A DNA stretch of 64,000 bases from Caldilineae bacterium (GTDB lineage Bacteria > Chloroflexota > Anaerolineae > JAAEKA01). Positions 49,525 through 56,750 of this stretch are shown one piece after another. The notes beneath the pieces are model-generated. The model did no database searches, had not been told where the DNA came from, and was given only the letters and a program-made list of their open reading frames with translations. Each line of letters begins with the position of its first letter. Position 1 is the stretch's first letter. The position numbers were made by a program, and so were the translations under genes. The stretch spans positions 61,920-125,919 of the forward strand of contig JACKBK010000007.1 of assembly GCA_020634555.1 (NCBI GenBank), given 5' to 3'.

Positions 49525-51186
49525 ATGGGTCACAGAAATAGATTTGCTCATTTACCACCCCCGCCGGACCAACGCCACGCCAGCGACGCCTGGAAATACG
49601 ATCCGGTAGATTTGGCGCGCCACGGGGAGCAAATACAGGGTATCATCGAGGCGATTCGAGCCGAACCAGAAGTAGACCAACGGACGCTGCGCGCTATTTT
49701 GCGCCGATTTCCGCGCGACGGCCAGGGATTTTTCAGCAAGAGCGAACTGGTGCGCGGCTATCAGGCGCTCTGTGACAGCGGCGCGCTGACTTTCGACCGC
49801 GACACGTTGCTCCGTTTGCAGATGAAGCCGGTACGCACGCTATCCGGGGTTGCGCCGGTAGCGGTGCTGACCAAACCAGCCGGCTGTCCGGGAAAGTGCA
49901 TTTTCTGTCCCAACGATCCGGAGATGCCGAAGAGCTACCTGTCGTGGGAACCGGGGGCACAGCGCGCGCTACGCCATGAGTTCGACCCTTTCGAGCAGAC
50001 CGCCAGCCGCATCGCTGCCCTTTCCAACAACGGCCATCCGGCACAGAAGATCGAATTGATCATCCTGGGAGCAACCTGGTCGGCCTACCCGCGTCCTTAT
50101 CAACAGTGGTTCGTGCAGCGTTGCCTGGACGCGATGAACGGTGTGGACAGCGCATCACTGGCCGAGGCACAGGCGCTCAACGAAAGGGCCGCCGTGCGCT
50201 GTGTCGGCATGACGGTCGAGACACGGCCCGATTGGGTGTCGCTGGACGAGGCTGTCTGGCTGCGAATGCTAGGTGTTACCCGCGTGCAGCTCGGCATTCA
50301 GAGTCTGAACGACCATATTCTGGAGATCAACCGGCGCGGGCATGATATGGCCACTGCCCGCCATGCCAGCCGGTTGCTGCGGGCGGCCGGCTTCAAACTG
50401 CTGATGCACTGGATGCCCAACCTGTTGGGTGCGACGCCGGAGAGCGACCGCCGCGACTACCTGCGCCTCTGGAGGGACACCGATATACGCCCGGATGAAT
50501 TGAAGCTCTACCCGTGTTCGTTGATTGCCGGCACCGATCTGTACGAGATCTGGCGACAAGGCGGCTACCAGCCGTATGACCATGAAACGCTGGTGGATCT
50601 GCTGGCCGACTGCAAAGCTGCCACGCCGCGCTACTGCCGGCTCGACCGGGTGATCCGTGACATCCCGGCCAATTATGTGGTGGTAGGCAACCAGTTCGCC
50701 AACTTACGGGAGATAGCCAAGACGCGGCTGCGGGAAAGTGGCCGCCGCTGCCAGTGTATACGCTGCCGGGAAGTGCGGGGCAATGCAGTGAACATACAGG
50801 ACCTGCGCCTTGCTGGTCTGAAATATCGCGCTGGCGGTGGCCAGGAGACGTTCCTGAGCATGAAAACACCGGATGGACGGCTGGCAGGCTTCCTGCGGCT
50901 GCATCTGCCGACTGCGCCTGAAGTGGTGGAGATGCCGGCAGAGCTCACCGGCTGCGCCATCATCCGCCAACTCCACGTCTACGGTCCGTCGCTGCCTATC
51001 GGCGACGCCAGCGACGGCGAGGCGCAACACCGCGGCATTGGGCAAGAGTTGCTGGCCGCCGCTGCCAGGAACGCGCGGCGGGCTGGTTACCGGCGCCTTG
51101 CCGTCATCGCATCAATTGGCACACGCGAGTATTATCGCCAGCACGGTTTTGAGGACGGCGACCTGTACATGGCGCGCGACCTGTAG
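49525..51186 (+). CDS. Elp3-like tRNA uridine(34) acetyltransferase, radical SAM plus GNAT
   Basis: 553 residues. N-terminal helices (LRAILRRFPRDGQGFFSKSE). Radical SAM domain with GCPGKCIFCPND, a cysteine set for a 4Fe-4S cluster, then MPKSYLSWEPGAQRA, ELIILGATWSAYPRPYQQWF and VGMTVETRPDWV. C-terminal acetyltransferase with QHRGIGQELLAAAARNARRA and EYYRQHGFE. Elp3 uses acetyl-CoA and radical chemistry to place a carboxymethyl group on wobble uridine. The sequence resembles the structurally studied Dehalococcoides enzyme. I chose ATG 49525; an upstream TTG in frame would overlap the divergent methyltransferase gene. Confidence 0.9.
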   Translation: MGHRNRFAHLPPPPDQRHASDAWKYDPVDLARHGEQIQGIIEAIRAEPEVDQRTLRAILRRFPRDGQGFFSKSELVRGYQALCDSGALTFDRDTLLRLQMKPVRTLSGVAPVAVLTKPAGCPGKCIFCPNDPEMPKSYLSWEPGAQRALRHEFDPFEQTASRIAALSNNGHPAQKIELIILGATWSAYPRPYQQWFVQRCLDAMNGVDSASLAEAQALNERAAVRCVGMTVETRPDWVSLDEAVWLRMLGVTRVQLGIQSLNDHILEINRRGHDMATARHASRLLRAAGFKLLMHWMPNLLGATPESDRRDYLRLWRDTDIRPDELKLYPCSLIAGTDLYEIWRQGGYQPYDHETLVDLLADCKAATPRYCRLDRVIRDIPANYVVVGNQFANLREIAKTRLRESGRRCQCIRCREVRGNAVNIQDLRLAGLKYRAGGGQETFLSMKTPDGRLAGFLRLHLPTAPEVVEMPAELTGCAIIRQLHVYGPSLPIGDASDGEAQHRGIGQELLAAAARNARRAGYRRLAVIASIGTREYYRQHGFEDGDLYMARDL

Positions 51187-51207
51187 CCGGGCGAAGGGAG
51201 AAATCTG

Positions 51208-51262
51208 CCACGAATTGCACGAATAGCTCCGAAATTCTTCGAATTCGTGTAAGTTGTGGCGT
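51208..51262. repeat. imperfect inverted repeat between convergent genes
   Basis: CCACGAATTGCACGAAT faces ATTCGTGTAAGTTGTGG, 13 of 17 positions pairing, in the 131-bp gap between elp3 and the DUF5666 protein gene. It could work as a terminator or be a remnant of a heptamer-type repeat. Confidence 0.45.
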
Positions 51263-51317
51263 AACTATCCAGCCGGCAGAGTGGTGTCATTCCTTCAAGC
51301 TATGACCGCCGCAGGAA

Positions 51318-52511
51318 CTACTCCTCCAGCAGCTCAATACTCTCTGCATGAAGCGCGTTGCTGTAGTCTGGCGTGCCGAGGACCGTTACCAGACTGCCCA
51401 CCTGCGGTGCGCCGATGATCGCGGTATCGGCATCTGCCTCCACACGATGGCTTGAAACACGCCACCGGCCAACCGTGCCACCCGGTGGTATCTGCTCAAC
51501 AATGCCGGTAATTGTCTGCTTGGGCGGGCGGGGCAACACGACGATGCGGCGGGCACGGTAGTAGCCAGCGCCAAGGTTGTCGGCCTGGATGTCGAGCCAA
51601 CTGCGATAGGCTGCGACGGCCGCGGTCTCGTCGATCTCGGTGTTTTCAAAGACTGCGACATAAGCCGGTACAATCCCCGTTCCTTCCAGGAGATTGACAC
51701 GCCACAAATAGGGGTAGTCGTCACCTTCCACAGAAACCAGCCAACCGTCGCGCTGCTGAAACTCCGTGGTCCCAGGCGAGACGATGATCGACTGCGCCTG
51801 CAAGTGGCGCGGGCCGGTTTCCGTACCGTACACCTCCACAAGCGCGCCGACCTCCGGGTCGCCGAGAATGAGCGGCGAGTCGCTGAGGTCGACAACCACG
51901 TCGTCAACCAGCCAGTAGTCAAGCTGCTGCTGGACAATCTCGCCTTGATAAATGGCTTGCTCCGCCTCCGATTTGATAACCGCCCGGTCTGCCGCCAGGC
52001 CATCGAAACTCCAGCGGCCGTGAATGTATACCAGCGAGTCCACAGCCGGCGTACCCTCGATAACGGTCTGGTCGCTGACGAGAACCTCGGTGTCACCAAC
52101 CTGCCAGACCCCTGCATCGTCGTCTATGGAAACTACCCGGTCAAAGATCTCGCCCGATGGAACGCCTTGAAGCTCCACAGTGTTGGCAACAAGGGCCTGC
52201 TGATCGTCCTTCACGGCCTCCACACGCGCCCAGAAGCCCGGCTGCACCGGCAGGCCGTTGGTGATGATCTGCGTCTCCGAAATCACCCGGAAGCTATAGG
52301 AGTCGACCACCCAGGTCGATGGAACCGTCGCGCTTCCCTGGCTCACAACACCCTCAAAAGCGACCAGCGACACCTCTGGTGTTGCGTTGGCTTGGGCCGT
52401 GGATGGGTCGGCAGCACCCGAACGGCGCGCCGGCAGAAGCTGGCTGGCGAGCAAGCCAACGGTCAAGGCCACAAAAAAAACCAAGGCGCAAAGTGCAACG
52501 AGTCGTTTCAT
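51318..52511 (-). CDS. secreted or membrane-tethered DUF5666-repeat protein
   Basis: 397 residues. The N-terminal signal/anchor is MKRLVALCALVFFVALTVGL. Four to five repeats of about 65 residues follow the pattern G-x-V ... W-x-V ... V-x-x-x-T-x-I-x-G-x-P-x-V-G-x-x-V-x-V-x-G, for example ADTAIIGAPQVGSLVTVLGT near the C-terminus and DSPLILGDPEVGALVEVYGT in the middle. DUF5666 domains are small beta barrels of unknown function in exported proteins. It is a monocistronic gene, just downstream of a terminator for the S1 gene. Confidence 0.78.
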   Translation of the reverse strand: MKRLVALCALVFFVALTVGLLASQLLPARRSGAADPSTAQANATPEVSLVAFEGVVSQGSATVPSTWVVDSYSFRVISETQIITNGLPVQPGFWARVEAVKDDQQALVANTVELQGVPSGEIFDRVVSIDDDAGVWQVGDTEVLVSDQTVIEGTPAVDSLVYIHGRWSFDGLAADRAVIKSEAEQAIYQGEIVQQQLDYWLVDDVVVDLSDSPLILGDPEVGALVEVYGTETGPRHLQAQSIIVSPGTTEFQQRDGWLVSVEGDDYPYLWRVNLLEGTGIVPAYVAVFENTEIDETAAVAAYRSWLDIQADNLGAGYYRARRIVVLPRPPKQTITGIVEQIPPGGTVGRWRVSSHRVEADADTAIIGAPQVGSLVTVLGTPDYSNALHAESIELLEE

Positions 52512-52523
52512 GGGCGCTGCCTA

Positions 52524-52555
52524 ACAAAAAAGCTCCGGTGATTGGCCGGAGCTTT
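52524..52555 (-). terminator. rho-independent terminator of the S1-domain gene
   Basis: Read on the minus strand: stem AAAGCTCCGG (52555-52546), loop of 7, stem CCGGAGCTTT (52538-52529), followed by a run of T. It lies 59 bp after the S1 gene stop and just before the DUF5666 gene start. Confidence 0.85.
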
Positions 52556-52613
52556 GAATTACAAGACACATTTCATTGGCAGGAAAGACCATCTGGTGCG
52601 AGCTTCCATGACA

Positions 52614-53489
52614 TCAGTTGTGGTAGCGCAAGGTCCGCGAGACGATTTCGCTTTGCTGGTTGCGATAGTTGTTGCGCCGGCGTCGCCCACTCTTCCGCGA
52701 AGCCTTTTCCACCTCGTACTCGATGTCTTCCTCGCTCAATGCCATACGGAACGCCAGCTCCATGGCCGATGGAAGCTCCTCATCGTCCATCTCCACAGCA
52801 GCAGGTTCCAGATAGACCTCGGGCTCTGAGTCGTCGTTGGGAGCCGCGTGACTCAGGCCCTTAAGGCTAAGATCGATGCGGCCGCGCCGCGCGTCAACCC
52901 CGCTGATGCGCGCCTCGATGACCTCGCCCAGGCTGACAACATCCTCCGGCTTGGCAACATAGCCCTCGCCCATTTCCTTGACGTGCAACATCGCGTCGCG
53001 CTCAAGGCCGATGTCCAGAAATGCGCCATAGCTGGTCAACCGGGTCACAGTGCCTGTGACAAGTTCACCAACCTCCAGATCGCGGATGGTCTTGGTACCC
53101 GGCGGAATCAGCGTCAGACTGATGCGGTTGCGCTTGCGATCCAGTTCCTTGATCCAAACCGTGATCTTCTGGCCTTCCTGCACGACGTCTGTGACCTTGT
53201 GGACGCGGGAGGTAGATAGTTCCGAGATGTGCAACAGACCGTCTCGGCCTGCACCAATATCCACAAACGCGCCAAACTCCGAAACGCGTTTCACCGTGCC
53301 TTCAACCTCCATCCCAACGCTGAGGACCTTGACGATTCTCGTGCGAGGAAGAACACGGACTTTCTTTTTCTTTTGTTTTTGTTTTGGCGCAGGTTTATCA
53401 GCTTTGGCTTCAACCTGGGCGCCTGCAGTCTCAGCTGCCTGCTCGACCACAGCAGTCTCGGCAGCGGTTTCAACGTCACCTGAAGTCAC
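52614..53489 (-). CDS. S1-domain RNA-binding protein
   Basis: 291 residues. The N-terminus is acidic and alanine-rich followed by a basic stretch (KQKQKKKKVRV). Two S1 domains follow: GMEVEGTVKRVSEFGAFVDI ... LLHISELS, and GELVTGTVTRLTSYGAFLDI ... MLHVKEM. The tail is acidic then basic (SGRRRRNNYRNQ). Such proteins bind RNA and often the ribosome, like a shortened ribosomal protein S1. I chose GTG 53489 because AGGAGG lies eight bases upstream; the longer frame from 53588 begins within the 5' leader. A near-perfect promoter and a terminator flank it, so it is monocistronic. Confidence 0.85.
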   Translation of the reverse strand: MTSGDVETAAETAVVEQAAETAGAQVEAKADKPAPKQKQKKKKVRVLPRTRIVKVLSVGMEVEGTVKRVSEFGAFVDIGAGRDGLLHISELSTSRVHKVTDVVQEGQKITVWIKELDRKRNRISLTLIPPGTKTIRDLEVGELVTGTVTRLTSYGAFLDIGLERDAMLHVKEMGEGYVAKPEDVVSLGEVIEARISGVDARRGRIDLSLKGLSHAAPNDDSEPEVYLEPAAVEMDDEELPSAMELAFRMALSEEDIEYEVEKASRKSGRRRRNNYRNQQSEIVSRTLRYHN

Positions 53490-53610
53490 GGGAAAGTCCT
53501 CCTGAAACGACTTGGACCCTCTCCAATAAGTATGCCGCTGTCGGCACCAACGCCGGCGCGGCATATGGCATAGAATGTTTGGATCCAACTCCTAAATAAT
53601 GTCTAACGCA

Positions 53611-53639
53611 ATTATACCCTTGAGCAAAAAAGCTGTCAA
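53611..53639 (-). promoter_or_regulatory. consensus sigma-70 promoter for the S1-domain gene
   Basis: On the minus strand TTGACA (53639-53634), a 17-base spacer and TATAAT (53616-53611): identical to the consensus at all twelve positions. The expected transcription start near 53604 gives a leader of about 115 bases before GTG 53489. Confidence 0.85.
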
Positions 53640-53712
53640 AAGCAGCGTTGCGTCGCGGACAAATACCGACTTAACATTATGGGATAATTACCACAATTGG
53701 TCAAGAATCGTG

Positions 53713-53741
53713 TTGACATGGCCGTTTTTCCATGCTATACT
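53713..53741 (+). promoter_or_regulatory. near-consensus sigma-70 promoter for the dksA-like/rpoD unit
   Basis: TTGACA at 53713-53718, 17-base spacer, TATACT at 53736-53741. It is divergent from the S1 promoter, with about 75 bp between the two -35 boxes. The transcript would begin near 53748 and have a leader of about 230 bases. Confidence 0.8.
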
Positions 53742-53748
53742 GAACTTG

Positions 53749-53976
53749 ACTGGTGGACTGCTTGTGACAACAGAAGCGAGGTACCTGAGATTGGTTGCCG
53801 ACATCAGGAACTGAGCCCAGGGGTTGCATTAGCCACCGCCGATCAGTATCCAAGCGCAGCCAATCCTCATCCCCGAGGCAGGCTGCGCCTTTCGTAAAGG
53901 CACAAGGCAGTGCCGCCTCATTCCCGACCCAGTCATCGTTGCCGATTGAATACCCTATCGGGTGAGGAGATATCCC
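53749..53976 (+). other. long structured 5' leader (or small RNA) before the dksA-like gene
   Basis: No protein-coding gene seen. Pairings include CCTGA/TCAGG around 53787-53812; GATTGGTTGC near 53793 with GCAGCCAATC near 53857 (one G-U); and GAGGC/GCCTC enclosing GCCTTTCGTAAAGGC at about 53876-53920. It ends with GAGGAG just before ATG 53977. It could be a regulatory leader; no known riboswitch or 6S/SRP signature was recognised. Confidence 0.4.
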
Positions 53977-54339
53977 ATGTCCAAGAATGCAAAGGAACTC
54001 TTGCAGACCGAACTCGTGCAAGCCAAAGAGCAACTTGCCAACTTGGACCGTCAGTTACAGCACCGTCCAGACTTTGGCCTGGGCGAAGGCAGCCCGGAGA
54101 TCATCACCTGGGAGATGAACCTGGCGCGGCGCAACGTGTTGACACAGCGCATTGAAGAGATCGAACAGGCTCTTGAAAGAGACTCTACCGGTGACTACGG
54201 CATTTGTGAGTATTGTGGAACCGAGATCGATCCCGAGCGACTGCGGATTCTTCCTCACACACGACGATGCGTCAGATGTGCTAATATTCCAATGGGATCT
54301 AAGCCACCAGCGTATGTTGAAGAAAAAGCGCTGGAATAA
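53977..54339 (+). CDS. DksA/TraR-type C4 zinc-finger protein
   Basis: 120 residues. A long coiled-coil N-terminal part (LLQTELVQAKEQLANLDRQL ... RRNVLTQRIEEIEQAL) precedes a C4 zinc finger, CEYCGTEIDPERLRILPHTR with RCVRCA. DksA-family proteins enter the RNA polymerase secondary channel; shorter relatives have varied roles. The start ATG 53977 has GAGGAG seven bases upstream. It precedes the sigma factor gene by 36 bp and probably shares its transcript. Confidence 0.85.
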   Translation: MSKNAKELLQTELVQAKEQLANLDRQLQHRPDFGLGEGSPEIITWEMNLARRNVLTQRIEEIEQALERDSTGDYGICEYCGTEIDPERLRILPHTRRCVRCANIPMGSKPPAYVEEKALE

Positions 54340-54375
54340 AGGCTGACGAACCTGTGGAACAACAATCAGGAGATT

Positions 54376-55551
54376 ATGGAAGAAACGATCGTATTGGAAG
54401 CTGTCGAGTCGACCGAGGCGTTGACCGAACTGCTGGAACGAGCATCGAGTCAAGGCTTCATTACCTATGACGAAATACTTGAGGCGCTTCCCGAAGTCGA
54501 AGAAAGGTTGGATGTCTTGGAGGAACTTTTCTCCAAGCTCCGCGAACTTGATATTCCCGTGCAGGATCAGTCAGAAGACGCGGACGAGGAGACCGAAATG
54601 CCTCCCAGCCGTGTGATTTCAGCCAAGGATGAGGACGACCTCGCTCTGGCGCGCGATGCAGTGGATCTCTACTTCCGGCAAATGGGCGCTCACCCGCTCC
54701 TCACCGCGGACGAAGAGAAGCTACTGGCCGGACGGGTGGTAATCGGCAAGCAGGCTAGCCGAAAGCTGGCCCGCGGCAGCTACGAAACGCCGGCCGAGCG
54801 CATCGAACTCGAAGCCGCCACGGAGCTTGGCCAGCAAGCGCGCCGGCGCATGATCGAGTCCAACAGCCGGCTGGTCATCAGCGTCGCCAAACGCTACATC
54901 GGCCATGGTGTACCTTTTCTGGACCTGATCCAGGAGGGCAACCTGGGCTTGATGCGCGCCGTGGATAAGTTCGATCCCGATCGCGGCTATAAGTTCAGCA
55001 CCTACGCGACTTGGTGGATCCGCCAGGCCGTCAGCCGCGCCGTATCGGACCAGGGACGCACCATCCGCCTACCTGTCCACATGAGCGAAAAGCTGCTCAA
55101 GCTGCGTCGAACGAGCCAGGAGATGGAGCAGACTCTGGGCCGCGAACCCACGCCCGAAGAGCTGGCAGACGCGCTAGATCTACCGGCCGAGCGCGTCCAT
55201 CGCTACCTGAGAACCGCTGTGCGCCCGCTTTCTCTGGAGCAGCCAGTCGGGGAAGAGGAAGAGAGCACCCTCGGCCAGTTCATCGAGGACGACGACAGTC
55301 CTGAACCAGCCGAGCGTGCCGAGCAAGCCCTGCTGCGTGGCAAACTCGACGATCTGCTGGATACGCTGCAACCGCGCGAGGAGCGCATCCTGCGCCTGCG
55401 TTACGGGTTGCTTGATGGCCACACCTATACGCTGCAAGAAGTTGGCGAGATGTTCGGGCTGACCCGCGAGCGCATTCGCCAGATCGAGCAGGAAGCGCTG
55501 GCGCGCTTGCGCCATCCCAGCCGCAGCCGGCAACTGCGCGACTACCTGTAA
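54376..55551 (+). CDS. rpoD: primary RNA polymerase sigma factor (RpoD/SigA)
   Basis: 391 residues. Region 1.1 is present (GFITYDEILEALPEVEERLD). Region 1.2 is VDLYFRQMGAHPLLTADEE. Regions 2.1-2.4 include NSRLVISVAKRYIGHGVPFL, DLIQEGNLGLMRAVDKFDP and YKFSTYATWWIRQAVSRAV. Region 3 has RLPVHMSEKLLKLRR. Region 4.2 is YTLQEVGEMFGLTRERIRQI. The complete region set marks it as a housekeeping sigma. It follows the DksA-like gene in an apparent operon and is followed by a small basic protein gene and a strong terminator. Confidence 0.93.
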   Translation: MEETIVLEAVESTEALTELLERASSQGFITYDEILEALPEVEERLDVLEELFSKLRELDIPVQDQSEDADEETEMPPSRVISAKDEDDLALARDAVDLYFRQMGAHPLLTADEEKLLAGRVVIGKQASRKLARGSYETPAERIELEAATELGQQARRRMIESNSRLVISVAKRYIGHGVPFLDLIQEGNLGLMRAVDKFDPDRGYKFSTYATWWIRQAVSRAVSDQGRTIRLPVHMSEKLLKLRRTSQEMEQTLGREPTPEELADALDLPAERVHRYLRTAVRPLSLEQPVGEEEESTLGQFIEDDDSPEPAERAEQALLRGKLDDLLDTLQPREERILRLRYGLLDGHTYTLQEVGEMFGLTRERIRQIEQEALARLRHPSRSRQLRDYL

Positions 55552-55561
55552 GAGGATAGCC

Positions 55562-55834
55562 ATGGCCAAGCAAGCCACAGATACCAGCGCCGCTCAGCCA
55601 AACCCACCGCGAGGACAACAAAAGGTTGTACGTCGCCGCAGCCGGCGGCGCTCTTCCCACTCCCGCAACCGCTCAGAGAACCGCGGCCGGTCGAGCCGGA
55701 ACAGCAGCGGAGCATCTCGCCTCGACGGTGGCCAGACAGTAGCAGCCTGGACCCGTGCACCCAGACCGGCGGAACCGCCGCCGAAAAATCCCCACGTGTT
55801 TAGCTACACGTATACAACCTGGAAAACCTCGTAG
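55562..55834 (+). CDS. small Arg/Ser-rich basic protein, 90 aa
   Basis: The first 55 residues are rich in R, S and N (VVRRRSRRRSSHSRNRSENR), followed by a proline linker and a conserved-looking end NPHVFSYTYTTWKTS. It begins 10 bases after rpoD with GAGGA nearby and ends just before a terminator, so it is a genuine third gene of the unit. Likely a nucleic-acid-binding or ribosome-associated protein; no family recognised. Confidence 0.6.
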   Translation: MAKQATDTSAAQPNPPRGQQKVVRRRSRRRSSHSRNRSENRGRSSRNSSGASRLDGGQTVAAWTRAPRPAEPPPKNPHVFSYTYTTWKTS

Positions 55835-55843
55835 AGGAAACAC

Positions 55844-55886
55844 AAAAAGCGCTGTTTGGAACTTGGTCCAAACAGCGCTTTTTTCT
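55844..55886 (+). terminator. rho-independent terminator of the dksA-like/rpoD unit
   Basis: A perfect 17-bp stem: AAAAAGCGCTGTTTGGA (55844-55860), loop ACTTGG, complement 55867-55883, running into a T tract (TTTTTTCTT). A-rich on the other strand as well, so it may work for both directions in this convergent gap; the remaining spacer to 56078 shows nothing else definite. Confidence 0.9.
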
Positions 55887-56078
55887 TGTTGACGTCAAAA
55901 CATCCGGCAAGACGGCCAAAGCGGTAACAGCGCGCAAAGCACACGGTTCGATCTCCTATCCCCACCTGCGGATAAGCCGGAGAACAGGTGACGGTTCTTG
56001 GATCCTTGTGTTTCGCGACAGGAATCTGCGAAAGGTGTCTATAACTGACACTGTCCTGTTGTGCCCGCCCACCCGCGC

Positions 56079-56750
56079 TTAATAAAAGCGAACGATATCC
56101 CAGCCGCGCGCCTCGGCGACCTTCAGCAGCGGGCGGTCAGGATTGACGGCTACCGGAAAACCCACCCTTTCCAGCAACGCCAGGTCGGCAATACTGTCAG
56201 TGTAAAAGTAGCTTGACGCCAGATCAATGTCGTTGCGCGCGGCATACTCCTGCGCGGCCGACAGCTTGCCTTCGCCGATCACCATCGGTTCCAGCATTCG
56301 CCCCGTGAAGCGTCCGTTGCGCACCTCGAAGCGGGTCGCCATCACGTCTTCCACCGGTATCGCCAAATGTTCTGCCAACGCATCAGCCGTATAAGCCGGG
56401 GATGCGGTGATCATCGCGACCCGATGGCCGCGCTTGCGATGCGCATCCAGCCAGCGTAGCCCTTCCGGTGCGACGAAGTTGACGACCTGTTCGGCGACCC
56501 AGCGCCGCGTCGATGTCGCCCGTTGCGCCTCTTGTTCACCCGCCAGATCCTTGGCCAGCCGGCGGGTCATCTCCACCATGTCCAACTGACCCAACTGGTA
56601 ACGCACCATGGCGCCCACAAAACGCAGGATATAGCTCACCGGCAGCTCACCACGCTCGCGCATGTAGCGGATCCACAGCAGCGTGGAGCTTTCGCTCAAC
56701 AGCGTGCGGTCCATGTCGAAGAATGCAGCCGTCCGCATCGCAGCTACCAT
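56079..56750 (-). CDS. HAD-superfamily IB hydrolase (phosphoserine-phosphatase-like)
   Basis: 223 residues. Catalytic AFFDMDRTLL (DxDxT, about 9-18), a helical cap, ITASPAY (motif II) and YFYTDSIADLALL (motif IV). HAD-IB enzymes dephosphorylate serine or lipid/phospho-metabolites; the substrate is not clear. The ATG overlaps the ilvD stop (ATGGTAG), so it is the last gene of the branched-chain amino acid run; an ATG four codons later is an alternative start. Confidence 0.82.
   Translation of the reverse strand: MVAAMRTAAFFDMDRTLLSESSTLLWIRYMRERGELPVSYILRFVGAMVRYQLGQLDMVEMTRRLAKDLAGEQEAQRATSTRRWVAEQVVNFVAPEGLRWLDAHRKRGHRVAMITASPAYTADALAEHLAIPVEDVMATRFEVRNGRFTGRMLEPMVIGEGKLSAAQEYAARNDIDLASSYFYTDSIADLALLERVGFPVAVNPDRPLLKVAEARGWDIVRFY

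Noticed and set aside
53490..53588. Upstream extension of the S1-domain protein to 53588
   Set aside because: A well-placed AGGAGG precedes GTG 53489, while the extension encodes Arg/Trp/Cys-rich sequence just after the promoter and has no ribosome-binding site.
53749..53976. 6S RNA or signal recognition particle RNA in the dksA leader
   Set aside because: The SRP GGAAGC-type core is absent and a single long 6S-like hairpin with a central bubble could not be drawn; left as an unassigned leader.
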